Below the pieces are notes generated by a model, which saw only the letters and a program-made list of their open reading frames with translations, made no database searches and had not been told where the DNA came from. Below are positions 28,271 to 35,954 of a stretch of DNA of 39,450 nucleotides, in pieces; position 1 is the first letter of the stretch; the number at the start of each line of letters is the position of its first letter. Source of the DNA: Herbaspirillum autotrophicum (GTDB lineage Bacteria > Pseudomonadota > Gammaproteobacteria > Burkholderiales > Burkholderiaceae_D); assembly GCF_001189915.1 (NCBI RefSeq), contig NZ_LFLS01000044.1, positions 1 through 39,450 on the forward strand. The letters run 5' to 3'. The position numbers were made by a program, and so were the translations under genes.

Positions 28271-28696
28271 ATGACCACTCCTGCCCGTCTGCACAAAGAA
28301 GATTTCGAAGCACTGTCCGAATTCCGCTACCAATTGCGCCGCTTTATCCGCTTCAGCGAAGAAGCTGCGCAAGGCGAAGGACTGACGCCGCTGCAATATT
28401 TGCTCATGCTGCATATCAAGGGGTTTCCCGGCCGCGAATGGGCCAGCATCGGAGAATTGGCGGAACGCCTGCAATCACAGCACCACGGCGTGGTAGCGCT
28501 GGTCACCCGGTGCGAAAAGGCTGGACTGGTGAGTCGCACCCAGGACGACAAGGACAAGCGACTGGTTCAGGTGCATCTGACCACCAGTGGCGAGCAGTAC
28601 CTGCAACGACTGGCAGCACTGCATCGCGATGAACTGCATTCACTGTCGAATGTATTTCAGGTGTCGCATATTTCGGCATTCAATGACCGTGACTGA
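28271..28696 (+). CDS. MarR-family transcriptional regulator
   Basis: A 141-aa winged-helix regulator. GLTPLQYLLMLHIKG (36-50) begins the DNA-binding domain. IGELAERLQSQHHGVVALVTRCEKAGLVSR is the recognition helix region, and DDKDKRLVQVHLTTSGEQYL is the wing with the family D-x-R core. The frame is open upstream to 28094, overlapping the HPP gene; ATG 28271 gives the normal length. It is divergent from the HPP-CBS gene, which is the natural target, and converges on the diguanylate cyclase gene with a 17-base gap. Ligand unknown. Confidence 0.9.
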   Translation: MTTPARLHKEDFEALSEFRYQLRRFIRFSEEAAQGEGLTPLQYLLMLHIKGFPGREWASIGELAERLQSQHHGVVALVTRCEKAGLVSRTQDDKDKRLVQVHLTTSGEQYLQRLAALHRDELHSLSNVFQVSHISAFNDRD

Positions 28697-28713
28697 AGCC
28701 GTAAACCGCAAGC

Positions 28714-30483
28714 TCAGTCAGACACCGGGGCAAATGTCGACGCTCCCATGCGGGTTGCGCGCACGACGCAATTGCGACCGCGGTGCTTGGCGTCGTACAG
28801 TGCCTCGTCGGCCAGACTGATCAAATGATCGAGACTTTCGTCACCGGCCAGTGCGGCGACACCGAAACTGGCGGTCACCTGTATCAGTTGTCCGTCGCCC
28901 AGATCCACTGTCTGCGCGGCCAGCGCCAGCCGCAATTTTTCCGCGACGGCAATGCCCTGCTCAAGATCGGCTTCGGGCAATAACAGGATGAATTCCTCGC
29001 CGCCGTAACGCGCAAAAATATCCACCTTGCGCAACAAGCGTCCCACCAATTTCACCACGCCACGCAAGACTTCGTCACCGGCAATATGGCCGTGCGCATC
29101 GTTGATCTGCTTGAAGTAATCGATATCCAGCAAGATCAGCGTCAGATTGCGCTGATAGCGTTGCGCTACCGCCAGTTGCTGTTCGCTGTAGGAAAAAAAG
29201 GCGCGCCGGTTCAGCGCCCCGGTAAGGAAATCGGTATTCGATGAGGTCTGCAACTGGGCAATCAATTCTTCCCGCTCACGCGCCAGACTGATGCGCTCGA
29301 TACTGCGATGCTTCAGCACCTTGAGCGCCTGCAACATGGCGCCAATTTCATCAGGGTGACGCGGCGGCGGAATTTTCACGTCGAGATTGCCATCTCCGAG
29401 TTGCTTGACCAGCTTGGTAGCGAACAATACCGGTCCGACCACCCGCTTGCGCACCACATACATCAGCACGAACAAAAACAGAAAGCTCAGTGCCACCATC
29501 GTCAGCACGCCGAGCAGCAACTTGCCGGCCTGACGATGACGCGCTTCTGCCAACGCCGTCACTTCAATCATGAGGATATCGCGCAAGCGCAGCAGCGGCG
29601 TCATGCGCGGTACGTAATACTCAGCCAGTGCACCGGTAGTCATGCCATAGTTTCCCGAATTCAACCCCACTTGCCGCAGGCGGTCCAGAAATGGGATGGC
29701 GTCACCGAAATACATACGATCAACTACCAGCAACGCTTCTTTGAATTGGACGTTGTTTTGTGCGCCGCGCAGGCGCGTATCCATCAAGGTCCGCAACTGC
29801 TCAATCCGACCGTAAAGCTTGCCGATTTCAATCACTTCGTTCTGGGTCAGTGGTCGCTGCGCGACCAGCGGCGCCGTAAATCTGGACCCGACCTGACCGG
29901 CATATTCACGCAAACTGGCAGCCACCCGCACGCCGGTCAACCCATCCAGCAATTCGGGATCGGCCTGCGTCACGATGACCGACAAATCGCCCAGCGTCGC
30001 CACCATCAACGGCACCACCGCCAACATGCCATCAACTGCTACCGTCACTTCCTGCGAAGTACGTCGCGCCAATGGCATGGCACACAAACGATCCACTGCT
30101 TGCCGCGCCGACAGCAACACCCGGCGCGCTTGCTCGGTACGCTCAACGATGCGCTGCGTTTGTGATGACAGATCCGGCGTCTGACGCAAATCCGCCAGCA
30201 ATCCCGTCAGTGCCACATCGCTCTCGGACCGCGCACGTTGCAGACGCACCAGAGAAGCGGTCGGATCGGACACGCCGCTGCCGAGGCAAGCATTGCTCGG
30301 ACCGCGTTCGAATGACACCTTTTCCAACGCCACCAATCCCAGTTGCACCGTGCGCATCGCATCCATGCTGTATGCGCCGCGCTTGTAGGTGCCCCATTCG
30401 ACGACCACGATTCTGACCGCGAGCGCCGAAAACAGCAGCATCAACGCTATCGAGATAAGCCAGAACAGGCGGTTCAATGACAT
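28714..30483 (-). CDS. Membrane diguanylate cyclase (HAMP-GGDEF)
   Basis: A 589-aa inner-membrane enzyme expected to make cyclic-di-GMP. TM1 is about 6-27 and TM2 about 322-344, enclosing a periplasmic helical sensor of nearly 300 residues that I do not recognise. A HAMP linker (345-399) leads to the GGDEF domain (SNTDFLTGALNRRAFF, LDIDYFKQINDAHGH). The active-site motif is GGEEF (494-498), a functional variant. The inhibitory I-site RKVD lies at 485-488, five residues before it, so product inhibition is likely. I chose ATG 30483; a TTG one codon upstream is less likely. A promoter at 30645-30674 implies a leader of about 155 bases. Confidence 0.92.
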   Translation of the reverse strand: MSLNRLFWLISIALMLLFSALAVRIVVVEWGTYKRGAYSMDAMRTVQLGLVALEKVSFERGPSNACLGSGVSDPTASLVRLQRARSESDVALTGLLADLRQTPDLSSQTQRIVERTEQARRVLLSARQAVDRLCAMPLARRTSQEVTVAVDGMLAVVPLMVATLGDLSVIVTQADPELLDGLTGVRVAASLREYAGQVGSRFTAPLVAQRPLTQNEVIEIGKLYGRIEQLRTLMDTRLRGAQNNVQFKEALLVVDRMYFGDAIPFLDRLRQVGLNSGNYGMTTGALAEYYVPRMTPLLRLRDILMIEVTALAEARHRQAGKLLLGVLTMVALSFLFLFVLMYVVRKRVVGPVLFATKLVKQLGDGNLDVKIPPPRHPDEIGAMLQALKVLKHRSIERISLAREREELIAQLQTSSNTDFLTGALNRRAFFSYSEQQLAVAQRYQRNLTLILLDIDYFKQINDAHGHIAGDEVLRGVVKLVGRLLRKVDIFARYGGEEFILLLPEADLEQGIAVAEKLRLALAAQTVDLGDGQLIQVTASFGVAALAGDESLDHLISLADEALYDAKHRGRNCVVRATRMGASTFAPVSD

Positions 30484-30644
30484 CAAGAAATCCCGGAATA
30501 CCCGTTACCACGGGCGAAAGAAAACATGTTCCCACCTGCCGTCTGGCTTGAGGCGACCTGATGCCGCCAGCCTGCAACCGCTCGATGCAATCCGGCGGAT
30601 CGCTGAGGCCCCGGCAAAACAGGGATGTTTTTGCAAAGTCCGCA

Positions 30645-30674
30645 ATTATAGTTCAGCTTGTCTTTTTTGCTCAA
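30645..30674 (-). promoter_or_regulatory. Promoter of the diguanylate cyclase gene
   Basis: On the minus strand TTGAGC (30669-30674) and a consensus TATAAT (30645-30650) are separated by 18 bases. The predicted start near 30638 leaves a long leader with several inverted repeats before the ATG at 30483. The remaining intergenic part, 30675-30951, shows no gene. Confidence 0.6.
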
Positions 30675-30951
30675 TTTTTAGGCAAGCAAACAAAAGATTT
30701 ATTCCGCAACCGATGGCAAAGAACAACGTTGCCTCATGGAAATGAAAACCGCCACTCTCAGGTATCAGCAGTCCCGGTCCGGCATGCATCACGACGATCT
30801 GCCGCCTCTTCTTGGCGGGACCGGCTCACGATACGGGCAGCAGCGGGCAAATTGCCTGCCGTGCGTCGGGAAGTTTGCTCTTTTCGACAATGACACGCGT
30901 CACTAAGCTGTACTGATCGGCTGCCAGCCATCCTCCAACAAAGGTCCCGTA

Positions 30952-31836
30952 ATGTCGTTATCCGCAACGCGTCTGCTGCCCATGTATTTATTGCTCGCCT
31001 TCGGAGTGAGCTTGCAGCTCCCCTCTGCCGCCGAAAACAGTTTCTGCGGCGCTGCCGCCAGCACAGGAGAAGTCAGCGACCTGTCACTCGAACATGCCAT
31101 CCGGCAACCGGCCAGCATGGTGACCTGCAGCCAGGGATATTTCCTGGAAAAGTGCGGCGATCACGAAAACGCCAATAAGGTCTTCGACAAGTGCATCGCC
31201 GCCGGTTACGCCGGCGCCATGATCTGGAAAGCCCTGCTGCTGGATGATGGCGCCGGTGTCGAACAAGACTTGCCCAAGGCCGCCGAGCTGCTGCACCGTG
31301 CCGCCATCAGCGGCGATCCCGCCTATGGTCCGGTCGGCAAGATGCACTATGCCACCGTGCTGTATCTCGGCAGAGGCGTGACGCAAGACCGGGCGGAAGC
31401 CATGAAGTGGTTTCAAGCCGCCGCTGCCGAAGGCAATCCGGAAGCCAAAGATTTTCTCGCGACCAATTACCACACCGGCTATCGCGATCAGCAAGGCATG
31501 GGTGCCGGCACACCGACCAGCGCCGCACTGGCCCCCCTCGCCAACGCGGTATCAGAAGAGCGTCACGCGGTGCCGGCATTGCGCCGTAATGCCGTTGCCA
31601 TGCGCGCAGATCAAGGAACATCCGCGCCGATCCTGCCGCCGGCATCTCCATTACCACCGGCAACAGCAATAACGCCGACGACACCGCCGCAAGCAATTCA
31701 GGGTCAGCAACTGGCGTTGCGCACATCGCCGACACCATCCTCCGCCACCGGTGCATCGGTGCTGCTGATTGCCTTGCTGCTGATCAGTTTTGCGTTCGGC
31801 GCGCTGCGCAAGAAGCGCCGGCGCCGGGTACGCTGA
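30952..31836 (+). CDS. Exported Sel1-repeat protein with C-terminal membrane anchor
   Basis: A 294-aa protein with a signal peptide (about 1-27, cleavage near PSAAE). A Cys-containing helical region leads to two Sel1/TPR-like repeats: about 86-120 (AMIWKALLLDDGAGVEQDLP, then KAAELLHRAA) and 126-162 (MHYATVLYLGRGVTQDRAEA, then MKWFQAAAAEG). A disordered Pro/Ala/Thr linker follows (about 222-265). The end is one membrane segment (268-284) and the basic tail RKKRRRRVR, so the repeats should face the periplasm. AAAGG lies 7 bases before the ATG. It is the first gene of a five-gene plus-strand cluster. Sel1 repeats usually bind other proteins; the partner is unknown. Confidence 0.85.
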   Translation: MSLSATRLLPMYLLLAFGVSLQLPSAAENSFCGAAASTGEVSDLSLEHAIRQPASMVTCSQGYFLEKCGDHENANKVFDKCIAAGYAGAMIWKALLLDDGAGVEQDLPKAAELLHRAAISGDPAYGPVGKMHYATVLYLGRGVTQDRAEAMKWFQAAAAEGNPEAKDFLATNYHTGYRDQQGMGAGTPTSAALAPLANAVSEERHAVPALRRNAVAMRADQGTSAPILPPASPLPPATAITPTTPPQAIQGQQLALRTSPTPSSATGASVLLIALLLISFAFGALRKKRRRRVR

Positions 31837-31895
31837 TATTCGCAGTCCGCCACAAAACAGCCGCCTCACTCACCTCGTCAACCATCGCCATCTCC

Positions 31896-32399
31896 ATGCC
31901 ATCATTCATTCAAGATCCCGGCCGCGCCCTCGAACATTTGATGTTCGGACTCGGCCAGCTATTCCTGTTGCCGACGCTGCTCACCATCACCGCATTGTTT
32001 CTGTATGCCTTCTATGCGCTCGGCGCATTCAGCTGGCAAGCATGGCAACGCCGCCAGGGGGATCCGGCCGGCTTTGAATTGCAGCAGCTCAGGCAGATCG
32101 CCCCGCACACCAGCCATGCCGATCTGGAAGCAGCAGCCGTCAGCCGGCTGGAACCGGTGCGCATCATCACGCGCGTAATGCCGATGCTGGGACTGGTGGC
32201 CACCATGATTCCGATGGGACCGGCCCTCAAGGCGCTCGGAGATGGGCAACTCAGCGAAGTCGCCAGCAACCTGATGCTGGCCTTCTCGGCCGTGATTCTG
32301 GCACTGATCGCTACCGCCATTACTTACCCTATTGCCCATGTGCGGCGCCGCTGGTACGCCAGCGATCTGCGCCGGCTGGAACAGGAAACACAAGCATGA
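31896..32399 (+). CDS. MotA/TolQ/ExbB-type channel subunit
   Basis: A 167-aa membrane protein with three hydrophobic segments (about 21-44, 93-112, 124-147). The second, VMPMLGLVATMIPMGPAL, matches the P-x-LGLxGT-x-xGM core of ExbB/TolQ/MotA proton channels, and the third (NLMLAFSAVILALIATAITY) resembles the third helix of ExbB. It lacks the long cytoplasmic domain of MotA and is shorter than ExbB. Its stop overlaps the start of the DUF2149 gene by 4 bases, so the two are surely made together, like exbB-exbD. No Shine-Dalgarno sequence is visible; the gap to the Sel1 gene is 59 bases. Confidence 0.85.
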   Translation: MPSFIQDPGRALEHLMFGLGQLFLLPTLLTITALFLYAFYALGAFSWQAWQRRQGDPAGFELQQLRQIAPHTSHADLEAAAVSRLEPVRIITRVMPMLGLVATMIPMGPALKALGDGQLSEVASNLMLAFSAVILALIATAITYPIAHVRRRWYASDLRRLEQETQA

Positions 32400-32707
32400 A
32401 ACTGACGCTTGCCATCGATGATGACAGCGATGATCCGATGCTGTCGCTGGTCAATCTGATTGATGTGTTGCTGGTCGTGATAGCGGCCCTGTTGCTGTGC
32501 ATCGCCAACAATCCCTTGCAACCATTGAGCCGGGACAAGGTCACCGTGATCCGCAATGCCGGCCAGCCGGATATGGAAATCATCACTATGGAGGGCAAGC
32601 AGATTCAACGCTTTCGTGCCGACGGCAAGACGGGCAGCGGCCAGGGCAGCAAGGCCGGCACCGCATATCGGATGGCGGACGGCTCACTGGTTTACGTCCC
32701 CGACTGA
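32396..32707 (+). CDS. DUF2149 protein, ExbD-like
   Basis: A 103-aa protein with one N-terminal membrane helix (about 16-38) and a polar C-terminal part ending GTAYRMADGSLVYVPD, typical of DUF2149. The helix starts DPMLSLVNLIDVLLVVIAAL. The Asp at position 23 stands in an I-D-V-x-L-V context, just as the proton-carrying Asp of ExbD and TolR. DUF2149 genes are known to lie beside MotA/TolQ/ExbB-type genes in methanogens and some bacteria. I infer that it is the ExbD-like partner of the preceding gene, which it overlaps by 4 bases. Confidence 0.8.
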   Translation: MKLTLAIDDDSDDPMLSLVNLIDVLLVVIAALLLCIANNPLQPLSRDKVTVIRNAGQPDMEIITMEGKQIQRFRADGKTGSGQGSKAGTAYRMADGSLVYVPD

Positions 32708-32807
32708 CATCACCGGGCCGGGCCCGATGCGAAGCCGCTGCATGTCGGGCAAATTTCCCGCCGATATTGCGGCATACTTTGCGACATTGCCGCTCCCGAT
32801 GCCAACC

Positions 32808-34208
32808 ATGCTTACCGTTACTGCCCAGCGCCCGCTCGATCTCAAACGCCAATTGCTGGTCCGCGTCAGCCTGTTCGCGCTGATCGTGCTGCTGCTCGGC
32901 AGCAGCGTAACGCTACTGGAAACGCGGTATCGGGTAAGGGCCGACATCCAGCGTACCGGCGACGTCATCCGGCAGTTGATCAGCGCTGAAATCAATCGCA
33001 ACAGCCAGCCCTATGACCGCAGCCTGCGCGACATCAACGTCGATCTGGGGTTGCTGGAACCGATTGGCAATCTGCTTGGATTCTGCATCAGCATGACCGA
33101 TATTTACGCCCACGTGGTCGAGCAACGTTGCTTCAACAATCGCACCAATCCGCCGCAATCGCTGACCGCCCTGATGCGCGTAGTGATTGGCAGCGACGCC
33201 GCGTACCACGCCGGCATCGGTCAATATCCGGGCATCGCGGTCGGGCAATTGGCGGTCACGCCCGATTACGCCAGCGAAGCCCTGCAACTGACCACCAAAC
33301 TGGGCCAGTTGCTGGCGCTCAGCATTCTGATTCTGTTGCTGAGCTTCTTTGTCTATCGCCCGGTACGCAATGCGCTGGCGCCCTCGCAAGCCATTCTGGA
33401 AACGCTGGATCGCATGGATCGCGGTGATTTGCGCGCACGCATGCCGGCCTTTGCACTGATCGAACTGAGTCGCATCAGCAGCGGTTTCAACCGGCTGGCA
33501 GACCGCTTGCAAAACACCATCCGCAATCAGCAACGACTCGCGCATCGCCTGCTCTCGGTCCGGGAAGAAGAACGCCAGCATCTGGCGCGGGAATTGCACG
33601 ATGAATTCGGTCAGTATCTGGCTTCGCTCAATGCCGAAGCGGCATTCGCCCGTGAGCTCGCCGACGAGCAATTGCCGGACCTGCGCCCGTGCGCCGATGC
33701 CATCGCAAGGACTTCCAGCCACATGATGGAAACGCTGCAACAAATCCTGCATCGCTTGCGTCCCGTCGGACTGGAAGAGTTCGGCCTGCATTCCAGCCTG
33801 CAGCAACTGCTCGCCGGCTGGAACCAGCGTTGTCGCGAACAGACGGTATTTACACTCGACGTCAGCGGTGATGCGGACGGCATGCCCGACGATATCAACG
33901 TCAGCATCTATCGGATCGTGCAGGAAAGTCTTACCAATGCTATCCGGCACGGCATGGCGAGTGCCGTGGAAGTCCGCTTGCAACGTCACGACAACCACCT
34001 GTTGCTGACGATCAATGACAATGGCCGGCAAGCGGCGTCACGCGCACCAACGCCTGCCATGAAAAAATCAGGCGGCTTCGGTCTGCTCGGCATGGAGGAA
34101 CGCGTACTGGCACTCGGCGGCGAATTGTCATTCCACCAGAATGCCGGCAGCGGCAGCAGCGTCAAGGTACGGCTGCCGCTGCCGGCCGGCGAGGAAGATC
34201 AGGCATGA
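32808..34208 (+). CDS. Sensor histidine kinase (HisKA_3 / NarX type)
   Basis: Membrane kinase of 466 aa from the chosen start. TM1 is about 17-36 and TM2 about 165-184, bracketing a periplasmic sensor of about 128 residues that I do not recognise. A HAMP domain lies at about 185-238. The dimerisation/phosphoacceptor motif EERQHLARELHDEFGQYL has H264. The ATPase has N377 in VQESLTNAIRHG and the G-box GGFGLLGMEER (422-432). The start is uncertain: ATGs at 32727, 32742, 32799 and 32808 are in frame and none has a good Shine-Dalgarno sequence. I chose the one just before TM1. It overlaps the regulator gene by 4 bases. Confidence 0.88.
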   Translation: MLTVTAQRPLDLKRQLLVRVSLFALIVLLLGSSVTLLETRYRVRADIQRTGDVIRQLISAEINRNSQPYDRSLRDINVDLGLLEPIGNLLGFCISMTDIYAHVVEQRCFNNRTNPPQSLTALMRVVIGSDAAYHAGIGQYPGIAVGQLAVTPDYASEALQLTTKLGQLLALSILILLLSFFVYRPVRNALAPSQAILETLDRMDRGDLRARMPAFALIELSRISSGFNRLADRLQNTIRNQQRLAHRLLSVREEERQHLARELHDEFGQYLASLNAEAAFARELADEQLPDLRPCADAIARTSSHMMETLQQILHRLRPVGLEEFGLHSSLQQLLAGWNQRCREQTVFTLDVSGDADGMPDDINVSIYRIVQESLTNAIRHGMASAVEVRLQRHDNHLLLTINDNGRQAASRAPTPAMKKSGGFGLLGMEERVLALGGELSFHQNAGSGSSVKVRLPLPAGEEDQA

Positions 34209-34834
34209 TCAGCATTCTCCTGGTTGACGATCACGCAGTAGTGCGCGAAGGGTATCGCCGCTTGCTGGAACGCCGTGCCGACTTGCAGATCGAGGCCGAA
34301 GCCGGCAGCGCCGACGAAGCCCTCGACTATCTCCGCAAAGCCACACCCGATGTGATCGTGCTCGATCTTTCACTGCCCGGCATGGGTGGTATCGAACTGA
34401 CCCGCCGCATCATGCAGCGCACACCGAATGCCCGCATCCTGGTGTTCAGCATGCATCGCAACCAGCTGTTCGCGGCGCAAGCGATCCGTTCCGGTGCGCT
34501 TGGCTACATCACCAAAAGCAGCAGCCCCGAGCTATTGATCCAGGCAGTCTACAAAGTGGCCGCAGGCGGCAAGATGCTGAGCCCGGATATCGCGCCGGAA
34601 ATCGCGCTGTCCTTATTGGAAGGCGAAACCAACCCGGCTGCCGAACTGAGTCCGCGCGAATTCGAAATTCTGCGCCTGCTGCTCGACAGCCGCAGCGTCG
34701 AGCAGATTGGCGACATCCTCAACATCAGCCCCAAGACCGTGCAAAATGCGCACTATCAGATCAAATCCAAACTCGGCGTCAAAACCGATATTGAACTCAC
34801 CAAACTGGCCATGAAACTGAAACTGATCGATTAG
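34205..34834 (+). CDS. NarL/LuxR-type response regulator
   Basis: Partner regulator of the preceding kinase, 209 aa. The receiver domain has D8/D9, phosphoacceptor D54 in VIVLDLSLPGMGG, the conserved Ser/Thr near VFSMH and K104 in GYITKSS. The C-terminal LuxR-type helix-turn-helix (about 145-205) reads LSPREFEILRLLLD and ISPKTVQNAHYQIKSKLGV. Coupled translation with the kinase (ATGA overlap) shows they act as a pair. The upstream Sel1/channel genes in the same cluster are the obvious candidate targets. Its stop codon overlaps the end of the convergent cupin gene. Confidence 0.93.
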   Translation: MISILLVDDHAVVREGYRRLLERRADLQIEAEAGSADEALDYLRKATPDVIVLDLSLPGMGGIELTRRIMQRTPNARILVFSMHRNQLFAAQAIRSGALGYITKSSSPELLIQAVYKVAAGGKMLSPDIAPEIALSLLEGETNPAAELSPREFEILRLLLDSRSVEQIGDILNISPKTVQNAHYQIKSKLGVKTDIELTKLAMKLKLID

Positions 34835-35280
34835 TGTCGGCCATTGCCATCCGGCTGCGCCCGATACAGGCCGATGAATTCCTGCATGCCGAGCGCAACC
34901 AGCAGATTGCCATCATCATCCAGCACTTCATACAAAACACCGTCGCTGCCACGAATGCTGAACAGGACTACCACATCCTGATCGCCGCCCCCTTCCCGAT
35001 GCGGCTCTGCGCTCGGCGGGCTGACGGTATAGCTGCCGGTCGCACGCACTTCCTTCAGCTCGCCGTTGCGCTCATAAAGCCGGTGCTCGCCTTGAACCAC
35101 GAACGTATTGTTGTGCGCCACATGGCGATGCAGCACGATTTGCTGGCGCGCGGCAAATCTGAACAACACATCGACGATCTTGTTTGGCTCGTCGATGTCG
35201 AGAATGGAATAATGCAAATGGTCAAAGCCGGCCAGGGTATTCCACTGAATATGGCGGTCGTCAAAAGTACCGGGGTTCAT
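34831..35280 (-). CDS. Cupin-domain protein
   Basis: A 149-aa single-domain beta-barrel protein. The metal-site motif is HRHVAHNNTFVVQGEH (about 51-66), with the HxH and a later His in place; RGSDGVLYEVLDDDGN follows. It resembles the ChrR-like or small 2,4-dihydroxyacetophenone-dioxygenase-type cupins, but I cannot fix the activity. Its last 4 bases overlap the end of the response-regulator gene, tail to tail. The 381 bases upstream, to the next gene, hold repeats but no gene. Confidence 0.8.
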   Translation of the reverse strand: MNPGTFDDRHIQWNTLAGFDHLHYSILDIDEPNKIVDVLFRFAARQQIVLHRHVAHNNTFVVQGEHRLYERNGELKEVRATGSYTVSPPSAEPHREGGGDQDVVVLFSIRGSDGVLYEVLDDDGNLLVALGMQEFIGLYRAQPDGNGRH

Positions 35281-35412
35281 GATGTCATTTTCCGTTGGTG
35301 AACTGCATGCGAAAGCATCCGTCTTCGCAATCCGGCGCCCGCACGCTTGATGGCAGGCACCGCACCACTATAGTCAACAGTCATCAGCGAAACATCAGCA
35401 AATTACCCGCCG

Positions 35413-35447
35413 GCACATGTGCAATATGCCCGCCGGAAACACCGGCG
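35413..35447. repeat. Palindrome and hairpin in the cupin upstream region
   Basis: The 381-base gap 35281-35661 shows no credible gene. It contains the 10-bp palindrome GCACATGTGC (35413-35422) and the hairpin CGCCGG - AAACA - CCGGCG (35431-35436 with 35442-35447). CCCGCCGG occurs twice, 24 bases apart. They may be regulatory sites for either flanking gene; nothing decides this. Confidence 0.35.
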
Positions 35448-35600
35448 TCGTTTCTGTGCGGTGCGGACATTACAGTTTTACAACACTGGATTCCGGCTTT
35501 CCAAAAAGCAATACCGGCATCACACCGGCTGCAGCTGCCGCCGCGCGGCAATACCCGATGACGCAGTGACGGCCGCGATCACGGTCACAAAAGTAATACA

Positions 35601-35628
35601 CTGACAACGAATCCAGTCATGTTAAATT
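35601..35628 (+). promoter_or_regulatory. Possible promoter of the small protein gene at 35662
   Basis: CTGACA (35601-35606) and TAAATT (35623-35628) are separated by 16 bases and lie 34 bases before the ATG at 35662. Both hexamers are partial matches to consensus. Confidence 0.45.
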
Positions 35629-35661
35629 GCGTAGCACATGCTTATCCCAACCGGAGGCCAT

Positions 35662-35844
35662 ATGAACAAGGCAGATGCTTTGCATGAAGCAAAAAATGCG
35701 CTTTTCGAGATCATCAAGGAGCAGCCGAATCTGCTGTCCTATGCCGGTCTGGCCACCAATGAAAAGCATGGCGAGAATGCCGCGAAATTCTGCATCTCGT
35801 TTATCGAAACTTACGGCGCATGGCTGGAAACCCAGGCCAAGTAG
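35662..35844 (+). CDS. Small protein of unknown function (60 aa)
   Basis: A soluble 60-residue protein starting MNKADALHEAKNALFEIIKE and ending YGAWLETQAK, mostly helical by appearance, with no signal or membrane segment. A strong GGAGG lies 5 bases before ATG 35662 and a plausible promoter lies upstream, so it is probably a real, separately expressed gene. The frame is open a little further upstream (to 35638), but the ribosome-binding site favours 35662. I do not recognise a family. It is followed by a large hairpin before the convergent MocR-type gene. Confidence 0.75.
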   Translation: MNKADALHEAKNALFEIIKEQPNLLSYAGLATNEKHGENAAKFCISFIETYGAWLETQAK

Positions 35845-35905
35845 CCGTCGTTTCTTGCTGGCAGCAGTCCCGCAGCCGCGAACCGGCACGTTGCCATCTC
35901 TGGCC

Positions 35906-35950
35906 TTGCCGGCCGGAGTTGCATTCTGTTTGCTGACTCCCTGCCGGCAA
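35906..35950. repeat. Large hairpin between convergent genes
   Basis: TTGCCGGC (35906-35913) pairs with GCCGGCAA (35943-35950), and an inner GGAGT/ACTCC stem extends it. It sits 4 bases from the stop codon of the MocR-type gene. There is no U-run on either side, so it may protect 3' ends or slow polymerase rather than terminate cleanly. Confidence 0.55.
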
Positions 35951-35954
35951 GCGC

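Noticed and set aside
30487..30640. Cyclic-di-GMP (GEMM) riboswitch before the diguanylate cyclase
   Set aside because: The conserved GEMM core and tetraloop-receptor features could not be found in the leader.
31740..31836. PEP-CTERM or LPxTG-type sorting signal in the Sel1 protein
   Set aside because: The helix and basic tail are present but neither defining motif is.
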